From NCBI GenBank assembly GCA_003225295.1, contig QHYZ01000031.1:1-37131 (forward strand): a stretch of DNA of 37,131 nt. Reading direction: 5' to 3'. Under the pieces are notes generated by a model. That model did not search any database, was not told the DNA's origin, and was given only the letters and a program-made list of their open reading frames with translations. Numbering within the stretch: position 1 is the stretch's first letter; each line of letters opens with the position of its first letter. This DNA is from Acidobacteriota bacterium. GTDB taxonomy: Bacteria; Acidobacteriota; Terriglobia; Acidiferrales; UBA7541. Made by a program: the position numbers and the translations under genes. Below, in pieces: positions 26,248 through 34,713 of the stretch.

Positions 26248-27015
26248 TTGAAGGCCGTGATTCTCGCAGGCGGCGTGGGTACCAGAATCAGTGAAGAGAG
26301 CCATCTCCGGCCGAAGCCGATGATTGAAATCGGTGGTATGCCGATTCTTTGGCACATCATGAAGATTTTTTCCACCGCAGGCGTGCAGGAGTTTGTAATC
26401 TGTTGCGGCTATTTGGGTTACGTCATAAAGAGCTACTTTGCGAACTATCTGCTTCATGTGAGTGACGTGACAATCGATATCGCTCAGAACAAACTTCACG
26501 TTCACCAGAACGGCGCAGAACCCTGGAAAGTGACGTTGGTTGATACTGGTGTTCTGACAATGACCGGGGGCCGTTTAAAGCGGGTTCGCCAGTACTTGGA
26601 CGACCAAGACTTCTTCCTCACATATGGTGACGGGGTCGCTGACATAGATGTGAACACGCTTCTCGCTTTTCATCGAAAGCAAGGCCTGCTCGCCACCGTG
26701 ACATCCGTTCGACCGCCCAGCCGCTTTGGCGCGCTGGTCACGGACGGGGCGCGCGCCGTAACTTTTCAGGAAAAACCTCAAGGCAATAGCTGGATCAATG
26801 GCGGCTTTTTCGTTCTCTCGCCGCGCGTGATTGATTACATCGAAGGCGACCAAACCGTATGGGAAGGCGCACCGCTCGAGCGGCTCGTCCGTGAAGGCCA
26901 GCTAGCCGCTTATCCCCACGAAGGCTTTTGGCATCCCATGGATACGCTTCGCGATAAGAATCAGCTCGAAACTCTATGGAGTTCGGGCAACGCCCCGTGG
27001 AAATTGTGGAAATGA
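26248..27015 (+). CDS. rfbF: Glucose-1-phosphate cytidylyltransferase
   Basis: Makes CDP-glucose from CTP and glucose-1-phosphate, the first step of CDP-deoxysugar pathways; cytoplasmic. LKAVILAGGVGTR opens the nucleotidyltransferase fold, followed by SEESHLRPKPMIEIGGMPI (signature lysine), DFFLTYGDGVADID with the metal aspartates, and NGGFFVLSPRVIDYI and EGFWHPMDTLRDK. The TTG at 26248 stands 6 nt behind a perfect AGGAGG and gives 255 residues, the normal length; a longer frame from 26179 adds an unrelated N-terminus. It is the first gene of a five-gene operon; its TGA overlaps the ATG of rfbG. A strong ribosome site combined with a TTG start may set its level. Confidence 0.93.
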   Translation: MKAVILAGGVGTRISEESHLRPKPMIEIGGMPILWHIMKIFSTAGVQEFVICCGYLGYVIKSYFANYLLHVSDVTIDIAQNKLHVHQNGAEPWKVTLVDTGVLTMTGGRLKRVRQYLDDQDFFLTYGDGVADIDVNTLLAFHRKQGLLATVTSVRPPSRFGALVTDGARAVTFQEKPQGNSWINGGFFVLSPRVIDYIEGDQTVWEGAPLERLVREGQLAAYPHEGFWHPMDTLRDKNQLETLWSSGNAPWKLWK

Positions 27016-28100
27016 ATTCTGGGTTTTGGCGCAAGAAGAAGATACTCCTCACTGGACACACCGGATTCAAGGGGAGCTGGTTTTCCCTTTGGCTACAAGA
27101 GTTAGGTGCTGAACTTGTTGGCTATGCACTGCCGCCGCCCACGGAGCCCAGCCTTTTTGCGCTGGCCAATGTCGCGGTGGGAATGCACTCCTGCCAAGGA
27201 GACGTCCTCGATTTGGAGCATTTGCGGAAGGTGCTGAATCAGCACCAACCGGAAATTGTCTTCCACCTGGCGGCACAATCTCTGGTGCGCGAGTCATATG
27301 CAGACCCGGTGGGAACTTTCTCAACGAATGTGATCGGAACCGCGCACGTACTCGAAGCGGTGCGGACCCTGCCTTCCATTCGAGGCGTGCTCATCGTTAC
27401 GTCAGACAAGTGTTACGAAAACCTGGGAGACGACTCGGCGCACTGCGAGACAGACCGTTTGGGCGGTGACGACCCTTACTCTGCCAGCAAAGCTTGCGCT
27501 GAGATGGTCACGTCCGCCTATCGGCACTCATTTTTTCAGGCGGATAAATTGCATTTCATAGCCGGGGTCGCATCCGCACGCGCTGGAAATGTGATTGGCG
27601 GCGGCGATTGGGCCAGCGATCGGTTGATTCCGGATGCAGTTCGGTCCGCCTCGCAGAGAACGGAGCTCCGAGTGCGAAATCCTGACGCGGTCCGTCCCTG
27701 GCAGCATGTGCTCGAACCTTTGCGCGGCTATTTAATGCTGGCCGAGCAGCTATGCAATGACCCAAAACGATTTTCGGGCAGCTGGAATTTTGGCCCGGAA
27801 AAAGCGGACATCATTCCTGTCAGGCAGATTCTGGATCGTCTTCAGAATCTTTCGGGGAAGGGTTTCACTTGGAGCAGCGATCCAGGAGCGCACCCGCCCG
27901 AAACTCGGTGCCTGAGACTTGACAGCGCCAAATCGCGTACCGAACTGGGCTGGCAACCGCATTGGCATCTGGATTCGGCGCTGCGCGCTACCGTGGATTG
28001 GCATAAATCCTACGAAGCCGGAAAAGATATGCGCGTGGTGACCGAACAACAAATCCGTTCTTACCAGTCTCACTTATCTCGGCCGGAGATCTTGGGGTGA
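27012..28100 (+). CDS. rfbG: CDP-glucose 4,6-dehydratase
   Basis: NAD-dependent conversion of CDP-glucose to CDP-4-keto-6-deoxyglucose, an extended short-chain dehydrogenase. The Rossmann motif is LLTGHTGFKGSW (~12-23), with FHLAAQSLVRESY, the TSDKCYEN strand and the catalytic YSASK tyrosine/lysine pair in GGDDPYSASKACAE. RAGNVIGGGDWASDRLIPD and RPWQHVLEPLRGYLML are diagnostic of RfbG rather than RmlB. The ATG at 27012 overlaps the rfbF stop as ATGA and gives 362 residues, the usual size; the frame is open further upstream but that part lies inside rfbF. The downstream gene overlaps by GTGA. Confidence 0.95.
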   Translation: MNSGFWRKKKILLTGHTGFKGSWFSLWLQELGAELVGYALPPPTEPSLFALANVAVGMHSCQGDVLDLEHLRKVLNQHQPEIVFHLAAQSLVRESYADPVGTFSTNVIGTAHVLEAVRTLPSIRGVLIVTSDKCYENLGDDSAHCETDRLGGDDPYSASKACAEMVTSAYRHSFFQADKLHFIAGVASARAGNVIGGGDWASDRLIPDAVRSASQRTELRVRNPDAVRPWQHVLEPLRGYLMLAEQLCNDPKRFSGSWNFGPEKADIIPVRQILDRLQNLSGKGFTWSSDPGAHPPETRCLRLDSAKSRTELGWQPHWHLDSALRATVDWHKSYEAGKDMRVVTEQQIRSYQSHLSRPEILG

Positions 28101-29335
28101 CAAGCCCGCCCAATTGCCGTTTTTGCGAAGAACCGCTCCGTCATACCTTTGTGGATTTGGGCATGTCGCCTCTTTCCAACGCCTACTTGCGCGGCGACCA
28201 ATTGAACCGCATGGAACCCTTCTATCCACTTCATGCCCGGGTATGCAGTAAGTGTTTTCTTGTGCAACTCGAAGAGTTCGAAAAGCCCGAGAATATTTTT
28301 AGCGGCTATGCTTATTTTTCCTCGTATTCGGAATCCTGGCTTCGTCATTCGCGGGAATACGCTGAACATGCCACTAAGCGTTTTCATCTGGATAGGCATA
28401 GCCTGGTCGTGGAGATTGGCAGCAACGACGGCTACTTGTTGCAATACTTTCTGACGAAGGGTGTTCCCGTCCTTGGCGTGGAGCCGGCGCAAAATGTTGC
28501 CGACGTTGCAAGGAGCAGAGGCGTTCCGACAGTCGCGCGATTCTTCGGTAGAGGTACAGCTACTGAATTGGCAGCGGAGGGACGTTGCGCTGACTTGATC
28601 GTTGCCAACAATGTCTTGGCCCATGTTCCCGACCTGAACGGCTTTGTACAAGGTCTTCAGCTGTTGCTCAAGCCTCAAGGAATCGTGACTGTCGAATTTC
28701 CCCATCTGCTTCGGCTGATCGAGGGCGGACAGTTTGACACGATTTACCATGAACATTTCTCTTACATTTCTTTCTGCACTGCCGAGGAGCTTTTCCACAA
28801 GCACGGTCTCCGCATCTTCGACGTTGACGAACTTCCGACTCATGGAGGATCACTGCGGCTGTACGTCGCCCATGCCGACAATGAGACCGTGCCGCAGAAC
28901 TCCTCTGTCGCGCAGCTGAGGAGGCAAGAAATTGCCGCCGGGATCCGCGACTTGTCCAAGTACGCTGGCTTTGCCGAAAAAGTACGCGTCACGAAAAGGT
29001 CGCTCCTGCAATTTTTGCTCGAGGCCAAGAACAGTGGGAAAAACCTAGCTGGCTATGGCGCCCCCGCGAAGGCGAATACCCTGCTCAACTATTGCGGAAT
29101 CGGCTCGGACTTTATGGATTACACCGTAGATTTAAATCCACACAAACAGAATCTCTTCCTGCCGGGGACACACATCCCCATCTATTCTCCGGAAATGCTC
29201 CGGAAAACCCGGCCCGATTACGTTTTGATTCTGCCGTGGAACTTGCGGGAGGAGATCGTTGAACAGCTCGCGGAAATCCGGCAATGGGGCGGCCGGTTCG
29301 TTATCCCTGTTCCGAAAGTGGAAATAATCGCATGA
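28097..29335 (+). CDS. NDP-hexose C-methyltransferase (TylCIII/NovU-like)
   Basis: A 412-residue three-part methyltransferase that attaches a methyl branch to a carbon next to the keto group of a 4-keto-6-deoxysugar nucleotide, using SAM. The N-terminal zinc site has C7 and C10 (CRFC) and C50 and C53 (CSKC). The SAM-binding core starts VVEIGSNDGYLLQYF (~104-118), with GVEPAQNVADVA and NNVLAHVPDLNGFV. FDTIYHEHFSYIS holds the catalytic-type Tyr/His/Glu cluster of the family. A C-terminal domain begins near YGAPAKANTLLN. The GTG start overlaps the rfbG stop as GTGA. Which carbon is methylated (C3 as in TylCIII, or C5 as in NovU) cannot be told from sequence. Confidence 0.9.
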   Translation: MTSPPNCRFCEEPLRHTFVDLGMSPLSNAYLRGDQLNRMEPFYPLHARVCSKCFLVQLEEFEKPENIFSGYAYFSSYSESWLRHSREYAEHATKRFHLDRHSLVVEIGSNDGYLLQYFLTKGVPVLGVEPAQNVADVARSRGVPTVARFFGRGTATELAAEGRCADLIVANNVLAHVPDLNGFVQGLQLLLKPQGIVTVEFPHLLRLIEGGQFDTIYHEHFSYISFCTAEELFHKHGLRIFDVDELPTHGGSLRLYVAHADNETVPQNSSVAQLRRQEIAAGIRDLSKYAGFAEKVRVTKRSLLQFLLEAKNSGKNLAGYGAPAKANTLLNYCGIGSDFMDYTVDLNPHKQNLFLPGTHIPIYSPEMLRKTRPDYVLILPWNLREEIVEQLAEIRQWGGRFVIPVPKVEIIA

Positions 29336-29862
29336 AGTGGATTGCTCTTCCCTTGCTTGGAGTGTACCTCGTGGAAATTGAACCCGCGATTGACGAACGC
29401 GGATTCTTCGCCCGTACCTGGTGCTCCGAGGAAATGAAAAGCAAAGGGCTGGTTTCCGAGCTCGCCCAATGCAGTCTGTCCTACAACGTGCGCCGCGGCA
29501 CGGTTCGCGGAATGCACTACCAAACCCCGCCATATGCTGAAACCAAGCTCGTGCGCTGTCAGGCAGGAGCAGTCTATGATGTAGTTCTCGATTTGCGCCC
29601 ATCTTCTGCCACCTATTGTAGGTGGTTTGCCGCCGAATTGAACGCCGTCAATCACCGGGCACTGTACATTCCCGAGGGCTGCGCCCATGGCTTTCAGTGC
29701 CTCGCAGACCATAGCCAGGTCTTCTATCAAATTTCCCAGAGTTATCGGCCAGAGTGCGCAAGAGGAGTTCGCTGGGATGATGCCTTGTTCGGCATCGACT
29801 GGCCGATGAAGGAAGCCATTCTTTCTGAGCGCGATCGGTCATTCCCTGATTTTCGGCCATGA
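29332..29862 (+). CDS. dTDP-4-dehydrorhamnose 3,5-epimerase-like (RmlC/NovW family)
   Basis: A 176-residue cupin epimerase acting on a 4-keto-6-deoxyhexose nucleotide, at C3 and/or C5. The family signature is intact: DERGFFAR (~21-28), QCSLSYNVRRGTVRGMHYQ with the catalytic H62, TKLVRCQAGAVYDVVLDLR with K72, and YIPEGCAHGFQCL. VFYQISQSYRPE (~130-141) carries the candidate catalytic tyrosine. It is slightly shorter than typical RmlC (~185). The ATG at 29332 overlaps the preceding stop as ATGA; a frame opening at 29284 is internal to that gene. Its place between a C-methyltransferase and a reductase parallels NovU/NovW/NovS order-of-function in noviose synthesis. Confidence 0.92.
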   Translation: MKWIALPLLGVYLVEIEPAIDERGFFARTWCSEEMKSKGLVSELAQCSLSYNVRRGTVRGMHYQTPPYAETKLVRCQAGAVYDVVLDLRPSSATYCRWFAAELNAVNHRALYIPEGCAHGFQCLADHSQVFYQISQSYRPECARGVRWDDALFGIDWPMKEAILSERDRSFPDFRP

Positions 29863-30797
29863 AAAGAGTTCTGATTACCGGTGCCCGAGGTTTTCTCGGC
29901 CGTCATTGTCTCCCGCTACTTCTGGAGAGAGGTTACGAAGTGCATGCTGTGTCCCGGCTTCCTCATCGTCACCCGCTCTTTGACAACGTTGCTTGGCACG
30001 AGCGCGACCTGCTGACTCCTGGTGCACCCGCCTCGCTGCTTAGGACTTTGCGCCCGGAATTCCTGCTTCACTTCGCTTGGTACGCCGTACCCGGCAAGTT
30101 TTGGAAAGCTCCAGAGAATCGGGCCTGGGTTCGCGCGAGCCGGGAATTGATGCAAGCTTTTGCAGAAAACGGCGGAGAGCGGTTTGTTGGAGCGGGTAGT
30201 TGCGCGGAATACGGCAGACATGCCGGGGAATGTGAGGAGACGACAACGCCACTTTTGCCCGACAGCCTCTACGGCAAGTGCAAGCTGGAATCACAACAAC
30301 ACCTCGAACTGCTGAGTCGGCAACGTGGCCTCAGCGCCGCCTGGGGTCGCATTTTCTTCATTTACGGTCCTTTCGAGGAGCCCAACCGCATTGTCGCTTA
30401 CGTCATTCGTTGTTTGCTCTCTGGTACGGCTGCGTTTTGTTCAAATGGCGCGCAGATCCTGGATTTCCTCCATGTCAGCGATGTGGCGTCGGCATTCGTC
30501 ACTCTGCTCGGCGCCAGCACAACCGGACCTGTAAACGTTGGATCGGGAAATCCCGTCTGTTTGAGCGAAGTCCTTCTTGAGATCGGACGTCAAACGGGAA
30601 GAAGCGTACTCATTCAGTTTGGTGTCCGCGAATCGCCTGCGATTCCCGATCGCATTTGGGCAAACGTCAACCGACTGAAAAATGAAGTCGGCTGGCATCC
30701 GCGCCTGAGTCTCGAAGAAGGAATCCGACAGACACTGAATTGGTGGAAGGGTTCTCTGGAAAAGGCTGCAACCGGCTCGCATGGCACCCCAACTTGA
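29859..30797 (+). CDS. NAD(P)-dependent sugar epimerase/4-ketoreductase
   Basis: A 312-residue extended short-chain dehydrogenase, most likely the enzyme reducing the 4-keto group to finish the sugar. The nucleotide motif is LITGARGFLGRHC, with the catalytic serine in GAGSCAEYG (S114) and Y138-x3-K142 in LYGKCK. YGPFEEPNRIVAYVI and DFLHVSDVASAFV are typical of RfbD/GDP-fucose-synthase-like reductases. The ATG overlaps the epimerase stop as ATGA. Epimerase instead of reductase activity is possible, but a reductase is otherwise missing from the pathway. It ends the operon and converges with the GT-C gene after 73 nt. Confidence 0.85.
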   Translation: MKRVLITGARGFLGRHCLPLLLERGYEVHAVSRLPHRHPLFDNVAWHERDLLTPGAPASLLRTLRPEFLLHFAWYAVPGKFWKAPENRAWVRASRELMQAFAENGGERFVGAGSCAEYGRHAGECEETTTPLLPDSLYGKCKLESQQHLELLSRQRGLSAAWGRIFFIYGPFEEPNRIVAYVIRCLLSGTAAFCSNGAQILDFLHVSDVASAFVTLLGASTTGPVNVGSGNPVCLSEVLLEIGRQTGRSVLIQFGVRESPAIPDRIWANVNRLKNEVGWHPRLSLEEGIRQTLNWWKGSLEKAATGSHGTPT

Positions 30798-30870
30798 CCT
30801 CCCTCCCCCAGGGATCATGCGTCGAGGATTTTACGGAGCAGGCGGAACGAAGAGGCACAAACTGGCGGCC

Positions 30871-32742
30871 CTAAGGCAAGGGCTCCGGAGGGTTCCTTTC
30901 CCACACTACCGCTGTCCATCGCAAGGAATCTATGTCAAGGGGCCTCACCGGGCCTACTCGCCGATAGTGAGTTTTTAGGTAGTTTGCAAGTTCTCGGTCG
31001 AAATCTTTGCCGAAGACCGGCACACCGTACTCGACAAATACGCGATTGGACCATAGCAGATAGTCCACGCGCTTTGTGTCAATCTCTTGGATGACTTCGT
31101 TCATCATTTTCCCCGGGGCGATCACTCCAGGCGTGAGAGAGTAAACACGGATCGGGCATTCGGTTTCTGCAAGAAAGTAGAGACTTGTGTCTTCTGGGAC
31201 AGAGAGAACCCTCTGACCGCGTGCGGTCTTTTCTTTCATGAATTGGATAGCTGCCTCATAGTTTTGTTTCATGACCTTGTCGAGACGCACAGTGCCTCGC
31301 GAAGTCACAAGCGGGACATAATCCTTGGCAAAATACTCTTGCTTCACCGTCGGAATCCCAACAAGTGCAAGGCAGCCCGCACACAGCGCAACTTCGCCGA
31401 GGAAGGCATAGCGGCGCGATAACTTGGCGTGGGGAACTATGCATCGCAATAGCAGGAGAAAGGAAAGAACCACGGGACCGTTGTAGTAGATGGCGTATTC
31501 GGATGGTATCATCCTCATCAAAATTCGAAATGCGAGGGTGCTGGAGTAGATCAACAGAATTGGCAAACCCGCGCTTATCGAGAATTCTCCGCCGGACCTC
31601 TTCTTCCACCACTGCCAGAAGACTAGGGGCGCGGCAAAGCCAATATAGATGACCATGTCTCGCGGAAAAAACACGAGAGAAAGGGTGTTCAACAAAGGGT
31701 CCGGATCACCGTAGCCGAGAAAGAATCGAACAAAGTAAAAGGCGGTAATGAAATAGAGCGCCGTTCGGACCACAAGCCAATGCCGGCTCTTGTCCTTCCG
31801 CCAAAAGCCGGCGTACACGACCAGCAACGCCAGGCCAAGTCCGAAGGCACGCCACAACGCTTCCTCGAAGGCGGCCGCTGTCAGCGAAAACCCCGTTCGT
31901 TCTAGTCTCATTTTGCCGAATGTCTTCATGAAGTACGAAGTCGGCCAAGTAATCAAATTTTCTTGCGTGAGGAACTCCGCACCGCCAAGGGAGATCATCC
32001 ACCGAATTACGACCGCGCACCCGACGATTCCGGGCAACGTCGCCCCAACGTCCGTAGCAAGAAGCTTCGAGGACTTCTGCTGCAGCCAGCGCACCAAAAG
32101 GAGGGACAAGAGGGTGACATAACACGCCAGACCGAATTCCGGCTTCATCAACACTTCGATACCCGCAAGCAAGCCGGCCCAGAATATCCACCACCATCCC
32201 CGGGAATCGAACGCTCTTATTGCCACATACAGGAAAATGCAGCCCAGCGCACATCCGTAAACCGCCGAAAAACTGTATGGCAAAGGGAAACAAAACAGGG
32301 ACGGCGCAAAGGCCTCCAGCAGGAGCACGGCACCAGCCGTCCAGCCCATCAGCCAGGAAGAAAGATACATTCCGGTTACGTAAAGCATTACGGAAGATAG
32401 CAAAGCAGAGAGCGCCCCCGCCCAATACAAGACGCTCAGGTGAATCCCGAAGAGCCGAAATAGGTACGCGTTGAAATACGGTCCGGCGGGCCCATACATG
32501 AACCAGGTGTCCCGATATAGCGTCTTCCCGCCGGCTAACAATGCTGGAACATACATTTCGTGTCCCGAATCGATTGTGAGGTTGCCCCACGCTCCCCAAG
32601 TCACAATCAATTCTGCCACCCAAAGAACGACTAGACCTCCTAAAGCGCCGTAAGTCGTCGGCGTCCATGGGGCCTGCGGGCCAAAGAGTCTTGACAATAT
32701 GGGATGTGATGCGGTGCTAAGGCTAGAAGGCGTGGATTCCAT
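30871..32742 (-). CDS. Large GT-C-like integral membrane protein
   Basis: A 623-residue protein with about ten to eleven membrane helices and a soluble C-terminal domain of about 140 residues. The first periplasmic loop has IDSGHEMYVPALLAGGKTLY and RDTWFMYGPAGPYFNAYL, the hallmark of an uncharacterised acidobacterial group related to GT39/PMT transferases; the acidic pair (D, E) there matches the catalytic site. The C-terminal part (KEKTARGQRVLSVPEDTSLY and YLLWSNRVFVEYG) looks like a soluble Rossmann-like or ligand-binding cap. It probably transfers a lipid-linked sugar in the periplasm. It faces the deoxysugar operon and may use its product, but that is inferred only from position. Confidence 0.75.
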   Translation of the reverse strand: MESTPSSLSTASHPILSRLFGPQAPWTPTTYGALGGLVVLWVAELIVTWGAWGNLTIDSGHEMYVPALLAGGKTLYRDTWFMYGPAGPYFNAYLFRLFGIHLSVLYWAGALSALLSSVMLYVTGMYLSSWLMGWTAGAVLLLEAFAPSLFCFPLPYSFSAVYGCALGCIFLYVAIRAFDSRGWWWIFWAGLLAGIEVLMKPEFGLACYVTLLSLLLVRWLQQKSSKLLATDVGATLPGIVGCAVVIRWMISLGGAEFLTQENLITWPTSYFMKTFGKMRLERTGFSLTAAAFEEALWRAFGLGLALLVVYAGFWRKDKSRHWLVVRTALYFITAFYFVRFFLGYGDPDPLLNTLSLVFFPRDMVIYIGFAAPLVFWQWWKKRSGGEFSISAGLPILLIYSSTLAFRILMRMIPSEYAIYYNGPVVLSFLLLLRCIVPHAKLSRRYAFLGEVALCAGCLALVGIPTVKQEYFAKDYVPLVTSRGTVRLDKVMKQNYEAAIQFMKEKTARGQRVLSVPEDTSLYFLAETECPIRVYSLTPGVIAPGKMMNEVIQEIDTKRVDYLLWSNRVFVEYGVPVFGKDFDRELANYLKTHYRRVGPVRPLDIDSLRWTAVVWERNPPEPLP

Positions 32743-33041
32743 TTAGCGGAAAGCAGGCGATTCCTGAATATGAAATCGAGTTTTATTTACAAAGATACTA
32801 GCTCGCCCGTGTGTAAAGATGCACGAAGAATTTGACAAACGGTTGCCATCCACTCTCCCGCACACGATTCCTGCTTTGCGAACTTGGCGAATGATGAGGT
32901 TCAGTGGGGCGAGCAATTGCGCGGCGGGCCTGTCTCTTGCCGTCGATCATCGCTCATCCTGCAGGTTGCAACCTGGAGCACGCCGCGGCACGAACTTCGC
33001 CCACCTGTTAGACTACATGCTTAGGACACGCGTCCCCGCGC

Positions 33042-34712
33042 ATGAGCCCCCATCAAACGGACCGGCACCATTTCGACCGCCAGATTGTTTACGCGCGGCC
33101 GGTTTTTATTTTGCTGGCGCTGCTGGCAGTTCTGGAGCAGCCGCCTTCGCACGAACTGCGGCGCTCCGTTTCGTTTCTCGTCGCTTATCTGGTCGTTGCG
33201 CTCCTCGTGACCCAGTTGGAGCGGCTGCTCCGCAGACGCTCCTGGCATTTGCCGCTCGTGTGCGATTTGTTGGCACTGGGATATTTCATCTATATCAGCC
33301 CTTCCACGGTGCCAGTGTGGTTTCCGTTCATGTTCATCTGCTATGCGGGAGGCATACGCTGGGGACTTGCCTTGACCGTCCCCCTTGCCGGCGCGCTGTC
33401 TCTAGTCCTGGTTTTGCGGACGGCGGGACGTGGCGAAATAGACTGGATGCGCGTGGTCGCCTGGCTAGGGCTGCTGGCCGGAACATTTGCCGGCGGTGTA
33501 GGCCTCGCCTATCTCGGCGACCTTAACCGGCGGTTTGCGGCGCAAATCGATTTCTTTTCGCGCATCAACGCAACGATGCAAGTGGATCAAGGGCTCGCGG
33601 AGTCGCTGCGGCTCTTTCTTGAGGAGCTGGCCACCACGTTTAGTACGGAAGAAGCTCTATTGCTCTATCGCGACACGGATCTGGAGCGTATTTTTCTGTG
33701 GCGGCTGAAAGCGGGCGAAAGTGAGCGGCTGGTGCCAGAGAGCATGCCGCTCTCGCGCACGGACGGTTTTCTGCTGGACGACATGGATGCAGCAATTTGC
33801 TGGAACTCCCTCAACGAACCGGGTTCCGGTTTCGGCTGGGACCGCCGAGATGGCAGGGTGATAAAGAATCTGCCGCGGCTGCCCGGGCCGGCGCAGCAGG
33901 AACTCAAAGTGCGGTCTCTGCTGACCGTGGCATTCGATCAGGAAGGACAAGCAAGTGGCAGGATTTTCTTGTTGAATGGCCGTAACTCATTTCAAAAACA
34001 GGACTTAGCCTGGCTTGAAAGCATCGCGGCGCATGTATCTCCTGCGCTAGAAAACATCTTTCTTTTGAGGCATTTACGCGCACGAGCCATCGAGGCCGAG
34101 CGCAGCCGGATTGCGCGCGACCTCCACGATGGAATTCTTCAGACCCTCCTGAGCATCGAAATCCAGTTGGACGTCTTGCGGCGCCGGGTTCCTGCCGCGC
34201 CTGACCAGGCCGTCAGCGGCCTTGCCAGCCTCCAACAGACCGTCAAGAACGAGGGCGCGGAGCTGCGTCAGACCGTCACAGACCTGCGTCCGCTCCGGGT
34301 GCAGAGCGCTGATTTGGTTGACCTGATGCGCGGATTTGCCGAGCGGTACCGCAACGAATCCACTGTCGCCCTTGATGTGCTGATCGATTCGGCACAGCTG
34401 CGCGCTCCGGACCGCGTTTGCCGCGAGATTTTCCAGATTTACCGGGAAGCACTCAACAATATAAAAAAACATGCCAAGGCTTCCCATGTCGTGGTAAAAC
34501 TGTCGCAGGATGACAGCCGTCTAGTACTCGTAGTGGACGACAACGGCGAGGGGTTTAGTTTCGCTGGTAGGTTCACCGGCGATGAATTGGATCGATTGCG
34601 GTTGGGTCCCATTTCCATTAAGGAGCGAGCGCGTACCGTGGGTGGGGTTTTGACTGTCGAGTCGAACCCGGGGCATGGAGCGCGTCTAACGATTGAAGTT
34701 CCGCTCGGTTGA
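33042..34712 (+). CDS. NarL-type sensor histidine kinase (membrane, GAF, HisKA_3)
   Basis: A 556-residue inner-membrane sensor kinase. Five or so helices fill residues ~18-160 (VFILLALLAVLEQ, SFLVAYLVVALLV, LLALGYFIYIS, LALTVPLAGALSLVLVL, and GLLAGTFAGGVGLAYL). A GAF-like domain spans ~175-340. The dimerisation/phosphoacceptor helix has ERSRIARDLHDGILQTLLSI with H362. The ATPase part has EALNNIKKHAKASHV (N-box), VVDDNGEGF (G1) and PGHGARLTIEVP. The kinase ends 1 nt before the regulator's ATG, so the two are a pair; the signal is unknown. A GAF without the usual heme or GMP residues gives no clue. The 32743-33041 gap upstream is empty apart from AT-rich DNA. Confidence 0.9.
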   Translation: MSPHQTDRHHFDRQIVYARPVFILLALLAVLEQPPSHELRRSVSFLVAYLVVALLVTQLERLLRRRSWHLPLVCDLLALGYFIYISPSTVPVWFPFMFICYAGGIRWGLALTVPLAGALSLVLVLRTAGRGEIDWMRVVAWLGLLAGTFAGGVGLAYLGDLNRRFAAQIDFFSRINATMQVDQGLAESLRLFLEELATTFSTEEALLLYRDTDLERIFLWRLKAGESERLVPESMPLSRTDGFLLDDMDAAICWNSLNEPGSGFGWDRRDGRVIKNLPRLPGPAQQELKVRSLLTVAFDQEGQASGRIFLLNGRNSFQKQDLAWLESIAAHVSPALENIFLLRHLRARAIEAERSRIARDLHDGILQTLLSIEIQLDVLRRRVPAAPDQAVSGLASLQQTVKNEGAELRQTVTDLRPLRVQSADLVDLMRGFAERYRNESTVALDVLIDSAQLRAPDRVCREIFQIYREALNNIKKHAKASHVVVKLSQDDSRLVLVVDDNGEGFSFAGRFTGDELDRLRLGPISIKERARTVGGVLTVESNPGHGARLTIEVPLG

Positions 34713-34713
34713 T

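Noticed and set aside
31706-32668. 320-codon reverse frame within the GT-C gene
   Set aside because: Same strand but shifted frame of a clear membrane protein; no hydrophobic pattern or motif.
32819-33526. 235-codon forward frame before and into the sensor kinase
   Set aside because: Most of it overlaps the kinase membrane region in another frame; Arg/Ala/Cys-rich, with no motif or ribosome site.
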